Made by a program: the position numbers and the translations under genes. DNA of 43,652 nt, from assembly GCF_002289575.1 (NCBI RefSeq), contig NZ_NTGA01000032.1, positions 1-43,652 on the forward strand, in the 5' to 3' direction. The notes under the pieces are model-generated. The model saw only the letters and a list, made by a program, of their open reading frames with translations. It made no database searches and was not told where the DNA came from. Shown here piece after piece: positions 35,686 to 43,177 of the stretch; within the stretch, counting starts at the first letter, position 1, and every line of letters begins with the position of its first letter. This stretch comes from Dietzia natronolimnaea. GTDB taxonomy: Bacteria > Actinomycetota > Actinomycetes > Mycobacteriales > Mycobacteriaceae.

Positions 35686-36618
35686 GTGAGCAGACATGCC
35701 GGCGACTACACGCCGTACGTGGAGTTCGACCGCCGGAGCTGGCGCCGACTGCGGCGAGCCATGCCGATGGTGCTCACCGAGCAGGACCTCGAGGGACTGC
35801 GTGGTCTGGGTGAACACCTGGACCTGGACGAGATCGCCGAGATCTACCTGCCACTCAGCAGGCTCATCCACCTCCAGGTCTCGGCCCGGCAGCGTCTCTT
35901 CCAGTCCACCAACCTGTTCCTCGGCGAGACCGTGGACGCCCCCATGCCGTTCGTGATCGGCGTGGCCGGGTCGGTGGCCGTGGGCAAGTCCACCTCGGCG
36001 CGTGTGCTGCGCGCGCTGCTGACCCGCTGGGACTCCCACCCCCGGGTGGACCTCATCACGACCGACGGTTTCCTCTACCCCAACCGTGAGCTCCAGAGGC
36101 GCGGGTTGATGCACCGCAAGGGCTACCCGGAGTCCTACGACCGTCGCGCGCTGCTGCGGTTCGTCACGGAGGTCAAGTCGGGCGCCCCGGTCGTGCGCGC
36201 GCCGGTCTACTCGCACACCAAGTACGACATCGTGCCCCACGAGTTCATCGAGGTCGAGCGTCCGGACATCCTCATCGTCGAGGGACTGAACGTCCTGCAG
36301 ACGGGCCCCCGGCTGATGGTCTCGGACCTGTTCGACTTCTCGCTCTACGTGGACGCCAAGATCGACGACATCGAGAAGTGGTACGTCGAGCGGTTCCTGG
36401 AACTGCGCAGTACGTCGTTCTCCAACCCCAACTCACACTTCGCGCACTACGCCGATCTGTCCGATCAGGCGGCCCGGTTGGCGGCGCGCGAGATCTGGAA
36501 CTCCATCAACCGACCCAACCTGGTGGAGAACATCCTGCCCACCCGGCCCCGGGCCACGCTGGTGCTGCGCAAGAACTCCGACCACTCCATTCAGCGTCTG
36601 CGTCTGCGCAAGATCTGA
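35686..36618 (+). CDS. coaA: Type I pantothenate kinase
   Basis: 310 aa. First step of coenzyme A synthesis, phosphorylating pantothenate. Walker [15 protein letters not shown] (about 93-106), TTDGFLYPN (about 126), [15 protein letters not shown], and [12 protein letters not shown]-terminal [16 protein letters not shown] is typical of CoaA. CoA supply is relevant to the many CoA-dependent enzymes in the window. It is monocistronic and convergent with the tocopherol-cyclase-like gene across 17 bp. Confidence 0.98.
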   Translation: MSRHAGDYTPYVEFDRRSWRRLRRAMPMVLTEQDLEGLRGLGEHLDLDEIAEIYLPLSRLIHLQVSARQRLFQSTNLFLGETVDAPMPFVIGVAGSVAVGKSTSARVLRALLTRWDSHPRVDLITTDGFLYPNRELQRRGLMHRKGYPESYDRRALLRFVTEVKSGAPVVRAPVYSHTKYDIVPHEFIEVERPDILIVEGLNVLQTGPRLMVSDLFDFSLYVDAKIDDIEKWYVERFLELRSTSFSNPNSHFAHYADLSDQAARLAAREIWNSINRPNLVENILPTRPRATLVLRKNSDHSIQRLRLRKI

Positions 36619-36635
36619 CGCGCTCGGGAACTCAG

Positions 36636-37661
36636 TCACTCGGGCGCCGCGCCCGTCTCCCCCACCGGAACCCCTCGGCGCCGCAACTCGGCCTCCGCGC
36701 GGTCCAGTCCCCCGTGCTCCAGCGCGGCCTGCGGACTGTAGTCACGCCAGACAGGGCGCCCGAAGCGGCTCACCTCCACCTCGAGCTCGCCCGACAGGTG
36801 TTCGATCGCGCCGGCCGAGTTCCGCTTCTCCGACGGCAACGGCACGGGCAGCACGTGCGCCCGACCCAGCGGCGCCCGCCCGGTCACCTTGACCAGCCAG
36901 CCGTACCCGCGCCCCTCGAGCGCCCACACGTCGTCACCGACCTCCGCGCGGACCGGCGAGACCACGGGGTTGCCCAACCGGATCACCCGACCATCGGGCA
37001 GACGCACCACCACCGCGGTGACCTCGGTGCGCAGCGGGCCCGAATGGATCTGCCCGCCGGCGAACGCCACGCAGGTGTCGGGCTCGGAGAAGCCCTGGGC
37101 CTGTCCCCACCACCAAGAGTCGGGGAAGCCCTCCGCGCCCCAGTTCTTCTCCCCGTAGACGTCGGCGCCGTCGAATTCCCAGCGCCTGCCGTCCAGCTCG
37201 GCCCAGCCCCGCGCCCGACCTCCGAGCAACCACGGGTGCCAGTACTGGTTGAGGGCGGGGACGGCCTGGAAGATGCTCGACCCGCCGACGGCCCGGTGCG
37301 GCCACTCCACGGGATCGCTGATCTCCACGTGGAGGCGGGCCCCCTCGCCCATGTCCACGTCGACCCCGTCGGGCCGGTACTCGAACCGATCACCCGAGCG
37401 GGCCCCCAGGCGGTCGGGATCGGCCCAGCCCTCGGGAGCCGCGGACAGGCGGAGTGACGACGACGTCGCGCCGTCACCCGGCCGGGGATCACCGGCCGCC
37501 CCGGACCGGGGTGGCACCTCGTCGGATGCCAGGCCGAGGGTCGCCCAGTGCCCGTCCGGCCCCCGGTTGATCCCGATGAGCGCGATGAGGGCGCGGCCCC
37601 GGTCGCGGTCGGTCACGCGCAGGAAGTACCCCTCCATGGCCAGGGGCCCTATGTTGGACAC
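36636..37661 (-). CDS. Tocopherol-cyclase-like/CrtC-like family protein
   Basis: 341 aa. Family features: MEGYFLRVTDRDRGRALIALIGIN at the N-terminus (FEGWYFK-like), LNQYWHPWLLGG, and ADVYGEKNWGAEGFPDSWWWGQAQGF (about 175-200), the most conserved block, followed by lipocalin-like beta strands. In plants and cyanobacteria the family cyclises tocopherol precursors; actinobacterial members have no assigned role, and this organism is not expected to make tocopherol, so an isoprenoid or lipid ligand is only a possibility. GTG 37661 is chosen for GAGGAG 6 nt upstream; ATG 37637 is an alternative. Confidence 0.75.
   Translation of the reverse strand: MSNIGPLAMEGYFLRVTDRDRGRALIALIGINRGPDGHWATLGLASDEVPPRSGAAGDPRPGDGATSSSLRLSAAPEGWADPDRLGARSGDRFEYRPDGVDVDMGEGARLHVEISDPVEWPHRAVGGSSIFQAVPALNQYWHPWLLGGRARGWAELDGRRWEFDGADVYGEKNWGAEGFPDSWWWGQAQGFSEPDTCVAFAGGQIHSGPLRTEVTAVVVRLPDGRVIRLGNPVVSPVRAEVGDDVWALEGRGYGWLVKVTGRAPLGRAHVLPVPLPSEKRNSAGAIEHLSGELEVEVSRFGRPVWRDYSPQAALEHGGLDRAEAELRRRGVPVGETGAAPE
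37650..37655 (+). promoter_or_regulatory. -10 box (TATGTT) of leaderless PH-domain gene, inside the divergent gene
   Basis: TATGTT ends exactly 7 nt before GTG 37663 on the plus strand and lies within the first codons of the minus-strand tocopherol-cyclase-like gene. Confidence 0.45.
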
Positions 37662-37662
37662 C

Positions 37663-38151
37663 GTGTACTCCTCACCGATCGGGCTCAGACCACCACGCCA
37701 CCGCGTCGACCCCCGGTGTCGCCGCTGGTGGACAGCCCAAGTGGGGCTATGGATGGCCGGGCCGCTGGTGGTGGCCGTCGTCCTCGGCCTTGCCCTGTCC
37801 CGGTGGATCCTCCTCGCGGCGGCGGGATGGGCGGTCGCGACGGCCGTGGCCCTGGTCGCGGTCCCGAGGATCCGCTGGGCGATCCACCGGTGGGAGGCCA
37901 CAAACACGGCCATCTACAGCCGTAGTGGACTGTTCTGGGAGGAGTGGCGGGCCGCGCCGCTGTCCCGGGTCCAGACCGTCGACAAGACCCGTGGTCCCCT
38001 GCAACGGCACTTCGGGTTGGCCACCGTCGTGGTCACCACCGCCTCCTCGTCGGGGGCGGTCCGCATCAGTGCCCTCGACGCCGCGCAGGCCGAGGAGATG
38101 GCTGACAGGTTGACGCTGCTGGCGCAGGACGACCAGCGGGACGCGACATGA
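37663..38151 (+). CDS. bPH2 (DUF304) PH-domain membrane protein, short YdbS-like
   Basis: 162 aa. Two membrane helices (about 27-50 LWMAGPLVVAVVLGLALSRWI and 52-70) are followed by a bacterial PH-like domain with NTAIYSRSGLFWEEWRAAPLSRVQTVDKTRGPLQRHFGLATVVVTTA. YdbS/YdbT-type pairs occur widely; the role is unclear (membrane stress or lipid-associated functions have been suggested for homologues). GTG 37663 is chosen because of the -10 box 7 nt upstream; ATG 37651 would overlap the divergent gene. The stop overlaps the next ATG by 4 bp. Confidence 0.82.
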   Translation: MYSSPIGLRPPRHRVDPRCRRWWTAQVGLWMAGPLVVAVVLGLALSRWILLAAAGWAVATAVALVAVPRIRWAIHRWEATNTAIYSRSGLFWEEWRAAPLSRVQTVDKTRGPLQRHFGLATVVVTTASSSGAVRISALDAAQAEEMADRLTLLAQDDQRDAT

Positions 38152-39677
38152 CCACGCCGGAGCAGCACGATCCGCCGGAAGAGCACGGTGAACCCGGTCA
38201 GCCAGGCCAGCCCGGAGTGCCCACACCCGGGTGGCGACGCCTCGACCGTCGGACCGTCGCCGCGAGCACTATCGTGGCCGCGGGGGCCCTCGCCGTCACC
38301 GCGGTCCCCGCCGGCTCGGCGCTCCTTCTCGCCGGGGTGGGCCTGGGATGGGTGATGCTGTGGACCATCGGCGGCACGATCCTCGGCGCCGCGGCCACCG
38401 CGGTCATCGAGACCGCCCGGCTCGCCGTGACCAGCTATCGCGTGGGCGCGCACCGGATCGAACGCCGCGTCCGCTTCCTCTCCAGCTCCACCACCAGCCT
38501 GTCGACCGGCCGGGTGCGCACCGTGGAGATCTGGGCGGACCTGGTGCAGCGCCGGATGGGCGTCGCGACGGTGCGACTGGCCAGTGGCGAGACCGACGGG
38601 TCCAGACTCGTCCTCGGCGCCCTGGACCGCGAGGTCGCCGAGGAGCTGCGGCGGCGGCTCCTCGCCGAGCGCGCCGCCGCCGACACCACCGAACTCGTGC
38701 GCCTGGACCCGCGGTGGGTCCGCTACGCGCCCGCGAGCGTCATGACTCCCCTGTTCGGCCTCCTGGGCATCGGTGTGGTGTTCCAGGTCGCGGACTGGTT
38801 CAGGGCCGTGCCCGAGATGCTCGACTGGATCTGGTCCCGGATCGGCGACCTGCCGATCGCGGTGATCGCCGTCGGGGTGGTGCTTCTCGCCCTGGTGGTG
38901 GGCACCGTCGCCTCGGTGGCGCTCTTCGTGGAGAACTGGTGGAACCTGCGGCTCGAGCGCCATGAGGACGGTTCGCTCGAGCTGCGGCGGGGACTGCTCG
39001 TGGGCCGGCACACCTCTTTCGACGGGCGTCGCATACGCGGGGTCACGCTGCACGAACCCCCGGGGTTCAGAGCTCTCGGAGCTGCGCGGCTCGACGTGGT
39101 CGCCTCGGGGGTCGGCACCGGTAAGGACGACGAGGGGAAGAAGAAGCAGAGTCCGGCGTTGGTGCCCCCCTCGCCGCGGGCGGTATCTACCGGCGCGGCC
39201 GGGACGATCCTCGGTGAGCCGGTGCCCACCTCGCTCCTGGCCCACCCGTCCGCCGCGCGTCGACGGAGACTCGTGAGAGCGGGCGCGGCCGTTGTCGCGA
39301 CCACGGGGGTGACGCTTGTCCCCGCGGTGCTGTGGCCGTGGCTCTGGTGGGTCCCGCTGGCCGCGCTCGGACTGTCCACGGCCATCGCGATCTGGGCTGC
39401 GCTCGACAACGTGCGGGGCCTCGGGCACGCCGTCACCGACGGGGTGGTCGCGCTCCGCAAGGGATCATTGACGCGGCGCACCGACATTCTCGAGCGCGAC
39501 GGGATCCTCGGCTGGAACATCCGGCGATCCCCACTGCAGCGGCGAGCCGGCCTGGCGACGCTCGTGGCCACCACGGCGGGCGGCAGCGGGGCATTCCGGT
39601 TGCCGGACGTGGGTCGCGATCAGGCGCCCGCACTGTGGCGCACCGCCGGACCGGTGTGGGACCACCTCGCCGAGTGA
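38148..39677 (+). CDS. bPH2 (DUF304) PH-domain membrane protein, long YdbT-like
   Basis: 509 aa. A Pro/Glu-rich N-terminus (1-30) precedes paired membrane helices at about 38-85, 205-262 and 375-415. Each pair is followed by a PH-like repeat: SYRVGAHRIERRVRFLSSSTTSLSTGRVRTVEIW (first), LRLERHEDGSLELRRGLLVGRHTSFDGRRIRGVTLHEP (second) and GVVALRKGSLTRRTDILERDGILGWNIRRSPLQRRAGLATL (third). Translationally coupled to the shorter bPH2 gene (ATGA overlap), so the two products probably form one membrane complex. Confidence 0.9.
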   Translation: MTTPEQHDPPEEHGEPGQPGQPGVPTPGWRRLDRRTVAASTIVAAGALAVTAVPAGSALLLAGVGLGWVMLWTIGGTILGAAATAVIETARLAVTSYRVGAHRIERRVRFLSSSTTSLSTGRVRTVEIWADLVQRRMGVATVRLASGETDGSRLVLGALDREVAEELRRRLLAERAAADTTELVRLDPRWVRYAPASVMTPLFGLLGIGVVFQVADWFRAVPEMLDWIWSRIGDLPIAVIAVGVVLLALVVGTVASVALFVENWWNLRLERHEDGSLELRRGLLVGRHTSFDGRRIRGVTLHEPPGFRALGAARLDVVASGVGTGKDDEGKKKQSPALVPPSPRAVSTGAAGTILGEPVPTSLLAHPSAARRRRLVRAGAAVVATTGVTLVPAVLWPWLWWVPLAALGLSTAIAIWAALDNVRGLGHAVTDGVVALRKGSLTRRTDILERDGILGWNIRRSPLQRRAGLATLVATTAGGSGAFRLPDVGRDQAPALWRTAGPVWDHLAE

Positions 39678-39725
39678 GCACCGCCGGGTGGGCACCCGGT
39701 TGGATCGGTTCAGACAGCGTCCGGC

Positions 39726-40466
39726 TCAGTCGGCGTCCGTCTCGGAGGGCCGGACGTCCGTGGCGGGATCGAGCTTGCGGACCAGACTGGGCGCGAGGTC
39801 GGCCAGCGCGTACTCATCGAGGAGGCGCCGGGCCTCGTCGTCGTCGACCCCGGCGAACACCCGCCCGATGGTCACACCGTGCGTGGGCACGCTGACCACA
39901 CGGATCTCGTCGCCCGCCTCCACAGGCCCCGCGCGCAGGACGCGGGCATAGGCACCCGGCCGCCCCGCCTCGGTGAACCGGCGCACCCACCTGGGCTTGT
40001 CCACGCGGTCGCCGAACGTCTTGCACGGGATGCGCGGGGTGGTGATCTCCAGGCGGAGCGGAGCCCGACGGCCGTGGGCCTGGCCGACCTCCAGCACCGT
40101 GCCGATCTGCAGCTGAGAGGTGTCGACGCCGGTCACGCGTAGGTTCTCGCCGAAAAATCCGGGCGGGATCGGCCCACCGAACTCGGGTTCCCACGGCGCG
40201 ACGTCGGAGTCGGAGAGCAGGTAGACGGCCTTCCACACGCCGCCGTGATGTTCGCGATCGGCCTGGACGTCACCGTGGAGGCCGTACTCACGAACCTGCA
40301 CGGGGCCCTCGACAGGCCTCTTGTCGATCGCCGTCACGCCGACCCGTCCCGGCACCGTGAGAAGCTGGTCCACCACGCAGACGGCCCGTACGGCGAACGA
40401 CTCCGGCACCGCCGCACCGGATCCCGCCGTCGACGCCCCGGACCCGGGGTCTCCCGCGCCCGACAT
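39726..40466 (-). CDS. MOSC-domain protein (YiiM-like)
   Basis: 246 aa. The MOSC domain spans about residues 25-190: KRPVEGPVQVREYGLHGDVQADREHHGG, WEPEFGGPIPPGFFGENLRVTG, and the conserved Cys in EITTPRIPCKTFGDR (about 148). YiiM-like proteins use the molybdenum cofactor to reduce N-hydroxylated compounds; the exact substrate here is unknown. C-terminal YiiM-type tail with DEARRLLDEYALADLAPSL. The ATG overlaps the uppS stop by one base (TGATG), so they are co-translated. Confidence 0.9.
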   Translation of the reverse strand: MSGAGDPGSGASTAGSGAAVPESFAVRAVCVVDQLLTVPGRVGVTAIDKRPVEGPVQVREYGLHGDVQADREHHGGVWKAVYLLSDSDVAPWEPEFGGPIPPGFFGENLRVTGVDTSQLQIGTVLEVGQAHGRRAPLRLEITTPRIPCKTFGDRVDKPRWVRRFTEAGRPGAYARVLRAGPVEAGDEIRVVSVPTHGVTIGRVFAGVDDDEARRLLDEYALADLAPSLVRKLDPATDVRPSETDAD

Positions 40467-41233
40467 CAGTGGCCGAACCTGCGGTTGCGGGCACCGTAGT
40501 CGCGCAGGGCGCGGAGGAAGTCCACGCGCCGGAAGGCGGGCCAGTACGCCTCGGTGAACCAGATCTCCGAGTACGCGCTCTGCCAGAGCAGGAACCCGGA
40601 GAGCCGCTGCTCGCCGGAGGTCCGGATCACCAGGTCGGGATCGGGTTGTCCCGAGGTGTAGAGGTGCTCCCCGATGGCCTCGACGGTGATGCCGTCGACC
40701 AGGTCCTGCCCGGTCCGGCCGTCCTCGATCAGCTGGGCGACGAGCTCGCGGGTCGCGTCGGCGATCTCCTGCCGGCCGCCGTAGCCCACGGCGACGTTCA
40801 CCTTGACCCCCCGGCGCCCGGAGCTCGCACGCTCGGCATGCCGCAGCCTCTCGGCCAGCCACTCGGGCAGCACCTCGAGCCGGCCGACTATCCGGACATC
40901 CCAGTTCTTGTCCGGGCCGGTGATCTCGTCCACCACGTCGGCGATGATCTGAAGGAGCTCGTCGAGCTCGTCGGCATCACGACCGAGGTTCTCGGTACTG
41001 AGCAGGTAGATGGTGGCCACGTCCACGCCCAGCTCGTCACACCAGCCGAGCATCTCGGCGATCTTGACCGCCCCCGCGCGGTGTCCGTGCGAGACGTCCG
41101 CGAACCCGGCCTCCTTGGCCCAGCGGCGGTTGCCGTCGGCCATCACGGCGATATGTCGTGGGAGCCGGGCACCCTCGAGTGACGACCGGAGTCGCGACTC
41201 GTACAGCGAGTACAGCGGGGAGGAGGCGTCCAC
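40466..41233 (-). CDS. uppS: cis-prenyltransferase (undecaprenyl/Z-farnesyl diphosphate synthase family)
   Basis: 255 aa. Motifs: HIAVMADGNRRWAKE (catalytic Asp, about 32), TIYLLSTENLGRDADELDELL, VAVGYGGRQEIADATREL and RTSGEQRLSGFLLWQSAYSEIWFTEAYWPAF. The family elongates allylic diphosphates with IPP to make polyprenyl carriers for cell-wall assembly. Mycobacteria have two: Rv2361c (decaprenyl) and Rv1086 (Z-farnesyl). The synteny with glyA/coaA points to the Rv1086 type, but chain length cannot be read safely from the sequence. GTG start with TAACCT 7 nt upstream, so probably leaderless. Confidence 0.93.
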   Translation of the reverse strand: MDASSPLYSLYESRLRSSLEGARLPRHIAVMADGNRRWAKEAGFADVSHGHRAGAVKIAEMLGWCDELGVDVATIYLLSTENLGRDADELDELLQIIADVVDEITGPDKNWDVRIVGRLEVLPEWLAERLRHAERASSGRRGVKVNVAVGYGGRQEIADATRELVAQLIEDGRTGQDLVDGITVEAIGEHLYTSGQPDPDLVIRTSGEQRLSGFLLWQSAYSEIWFTEAYWPAFRRVDFLRALRDYGARNRRFGH

Positions 41234-41240
41234 TCGGAAG

Positions 41241-41246
41241 AGGTTA
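41241..41246 (-). promoter_or_regulatory. -10 box (TAACCT) of leaderless uppS
   Basis: TAACCT on the minus strand ends exactly 7 nt before the GTG at 41233, without a Shine-Dalgarno. It separates uppS from the upstream DAHP synthase gene. Confidence 0.48.
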
Positions 41247-41292
41247 CCGCGCGACGCCCCCTCCACAGGGGGTCCCCCTGACCCGTGGGGGT

Positions 41293-42366
41293 TCAGCCGC
41301 GTCGGCCGTCGCGCACCCCCGCGGCGAGCGCGCGCACTCCGTCCTCGGTGGTGTCCCAGTCGATGCAGGCGTCGGTGACGGACTTGCCGTAGACCAGTTC
41401 CGCGGCCTCGACCGACTGGGAGCCGGCTTCGAGGAAGCTCTCGATCATTAGCCCGGAAATCCCCTGCTCCCCCGCTCCGATGCGCTCGGCGAGCTCGGCG
41501 ACCACCACGGCCTGGCGCTCGTGGGACTTGCCCGAGTTGGCGTGGCTCGCGTCGACCATCACCAGGCCGGGCAGCCCCACCTTGGCGACCGACGCCACCG
41601 CGGAGGCCACCGACTCCGCGTCGTGGTTCGGACCGCGGGTCCCACCGCGCAGGATCACGTGGCAATCGGTGTTACCGGCCGTCTCCACCACGGCTGCCCG
41701 ACCCTCGGCGTCGGTGCCGAAGAACACGTGGCGCGACGCCGAGGACCGGCATCCGTCCACCGCGACCTGCACCTCGCCGTCGGTGCCGTTCTTGAACCCC
41801 ACCGGCATGGACAGACCGGAGACCAGCTGACGATGCACCTGGCTCTCGGTGGTCCGCGCCCCGATGGCCCCCCAGGAGACGGCGTCGGCGATGTACTGCG
41901 GGCTCGTCGGCTCGAGGAACTCACAGCCGACGGGAAGTCCCAGGTCCAGCACGTCCAGTAGGAGCCTGCGGGCGGTGCGCAGACCGCGCGGGATGTCGTA
42001 GCTGCCGTCGAGCGCGGGGTCGTTGATAAGGCCCTTCCACCCGACCGTCGTGCGCGGCTTCTCGAAGTAGACGCGCATGACGATCAGCAGGTCCTCCGAG
42101 ACCTCCCGGGCCAGGGCCGCGAGGCGCTCGGCGTAGTCGAGGGCGGCCTCGGGGTCGTGGACCGAGCAGGGGCCCACCACCACGAGCAGGCGGTCGTCGC
42201 GCCCGGCGAGGATATCGGCGATCTCGCTGCGGCTGCGGTCGACCAGTGCCTCGCGGGCCTCGCCCAGCGGGAGTTCTCCGAGGATCTCGGTCGGCGTCGG
42301 CAACGGGGAGTAGGACAGGACGCGCCGGTCGGCGGTCTGGGTGGGGTTCTCGGCGGTGATGGTCAC
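41293..42366 (-). CDS. aroG: 3-deoxy-7-phosphoheptulonate synthase (DAHP synthase, class I)
   Basis: 357 aa. First step of the shikimate pathway, joining PEP and erythrose 4-phosphate. Class I AroF/G/H motifs: VVVGPCSVHDPEAALDYAERL (about 60-80), MRVYFEKPRTTVGWKGLINDP, PVGCEFLEPTSPQYIADAVSWGAIGARTTESQVHRQL, LRGGTRGPNHD and MVDASHANSGKSH. GTG 42366 has AGGAG 9 nt upstream. It is preceded by a leader peptide and an attenuator-like hairpin set, so expression is probably tuned by charged tRNAs for aromatic amino acids. Isozyme-specific feedback cannot be assigned. Confidence 0.96.
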   Translation of the reverse strand: MTITAENPTQTADRRVLSYSPLPTPTEILGELPLGEAREALVDRSRSEIADILAGRDDRLLVVVGPCSVHDPEAALDYAERLAALAREVSEDLLIVMRVYFEKPRTTVGWKGLINDPALDGSYDIPRGLRTARRLLLDVLDLGLPVGCEFLEPTSPQYIADAVSWGAIGARTTESQVHRQLVSGLSMPVGFKNGTDGEVQVAVDGCRSSASRHVFFGTDAEGRAAVVETAGNTDCHVILRGGTRGPNHDAESVASAVASVAKVGLPGLVMVDASHANSGKSHERQAVVVAELAERIGAGEQGISGLMIESFLEAGSQSVEAAELVYGKSVTDACIDWDTTEDGVRALAAGVRDGRRG

Positions 42367-42465
42367 GGCAGTGTGCTCCTGATGCGGTGGTCGTGGCGGG
42401 CCGGGTGCCGTGATCCTGGTCGGTGCCCTGTGTCGCACCCGGATCCGCCGTGGGAAATAGCGGGA

Positions 42466-42562
42466 GGCGGCGACCATGGTGGTCACCGCCTCTGGGCTCC
42501 GGGTGTCGGGACGTCCGGTTAACGGACGCGTGCGCTCGCGGCGCGGGCTCCACCCGGAGCCC
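42466..42562 (-). promoter_or_regulatory. Ribosome-mediated attenuator of the DAHP synthase gene
   Basis: In mRNA direction, GGGCTCCGGGTG (42562-42551), which overlaps leader codons 12-15, can pair either with GGAGCCC just downstream (42551-42545; 7-bp stem) or with the exact 12-nt complement CACCCGGAGCCC at 42505-42494. After these comes a terminator-like hairpin (42490-42481 with 42475-42466: 10 pairs including one G-U, 5-nt loop) followed by TCCCGCTATTTCCC. The alternative pairings and leader peptide fit attenuation. A small 6-bp hairpin (42512-42517 with 42523-42528) surrounds the leader stop codon. Confidence 0.7.
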
Positions 42563-42596
42563 ACATAAAGCGCCAATATGCGCGAGCGATCGACAT
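42519..42596 (-). CDS. Aromatic-amino-acid leader peptide of DAHP synthase
   Basis: 25-codon ORF (ATG 42596, TAA 42519-42521) upstream of DAHP synthase. It starts MSIARAYWRFMWAPGG, with Tyr, Trp, Phe and Trp packed into seven codons, a composition very unlikely by chance in DNA this GC-rich. It has no function as a protein; ribosome stalling at these codons would sense Tyr, Trp and Phe supply. A comparable leader (aroR) controls a DAHP synthase gene in Corynebacterium glutamicum. The message is probably leaderless, with TACGGT 7 nt before the ATG. Confidence 0.75.
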   Translation of the reverse strand: MSIARAYWRFMWAPGGARAASARVR

Positions 42597-42603
42597 GCCG
42601 GTC

Positions 42604-42609
42604 ACCGTA
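42604..42609 (-). promoter_or_regulatory. -10 box (TACGGT) of the aro leader transcript
   Basis: TACGGT on the minus strand ends exactly 7 nt before the leader-peptide ATG, placing the transcription start at that ATG. Confidence 0.5.
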
Positions 42610-42668
42610 GCAGAGGCTGCGGGAGTCAGGCCACTCGCGCCCCGCGCTGCGGCTGGCACCCTGGACTC

Positions 42669-43067
42669 ATGGGTTACCGACTCGTCGCTGACGCCGCGAT
42701 GATCCTCCATGCAGCGTTCCTCGTGTACATGGTGGTGGGCGGCTTCCTCGCGTGGCGGTGGCGGTGGACGTTCTGGCCCCACCTGGCGACGGCCGCGTAC
42801 GGACTGGGGATCGCGACGGTGGGGTGGGTCTGTCCACTCACCCACGTCGAGAACTGGGGACGCGCCCGCGCGGGTGAGGAGACGCTGCCCTCCTCAGGGT
42901 TCATCGACCACTACCTCACCGGCGTCATCTACCCCGCGGAGCATCTGTGGACGGCCCACGTCGCCGTCGCGGCCGCGGTGCTCGTCTCGTGGGCGGGTCT
43001 GGCGTATCTGCAGTGGCGAGCGCGCGCACGGCCTGACAGCCCCGCATCGCAGGTGCAGCAGTCCTGA
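42669..43067 (+). CDS. DUF2784 membrane protein
   Basis: 132 aa with three predicted membrane helices: about 5-28 (LVADAAMILHAAFLVYMVVGGF), 35-57 and 95-115. Conserved family blocks are seen in LTHVENWGRARAGEE and SGFIDHYLTGVIYP. Function unknown. It is divergent from the aro leader by 72 bp. No clear Shine-Dalgarno or TANNNT box precedes the ATG, so its promoter is not assigned. Confidence 0.87.
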   Translation: MGYRLVADAAMILHAAFLVYMVVGGFLAWRWRWTFWPHLATAAYGLGIATVGWVCPLTHVENWGRARAGEETLPSSGFIDHYLTGVIYPAEHLWTAHVAVAAAVLVSWAGLAYLQWRARARPDSPASQVQQS

Positions 43068-43100
43068 ACGAGGACGGACCGGCCTCCATTGCTCGAACTC

Positions 43101-43129
43101 TTGTCCGAAACTGCCGGCGACTGTAGAAT
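43101..43129 (+). promoter_or_regulatory. Promoter of the DUF222 gene (TTGTCC - 17 nt - TAGAAT)
   Basis: -35 TTGTCC (43101-43106), 17-nt spacer, -10 TAGAAT (43124-43129): the best-formed two-part promoter on the plus strand of this window. The predicted start near 43136 falls inside the SOS-like box. Confidence 0.6.
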
Positions 43130-43144
43130 CGCATGTATGTTCGA
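43129..43144. promoter_or_regulatory. LexA/SOS-like box
   Basis: tcgcatgtatgttcga compared with the mycobacterial SOS box TCGAAC-N4-GTTCGA: the right half is perfect and the left half matches 4 of 6. It overlaps the end of the -10 box and the predicted start, the right place for a repressor. Several 13E12/DUF222 genes of M. tuberculosis are LexA-regulated. Confidence 0.58.
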
Positions 43145-43177
43145 CTTACGGCTGGGGGTGTGGTGGTAGTGGTTCCG

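Noticed and set aside
42519-42845. Longer 108-codon frame containing the aro leader
   Set aside because: The extension overlaps DUF2784 antisense; the 25-codon version has its own -10 box 7 nt upstream and the aromatic codons.
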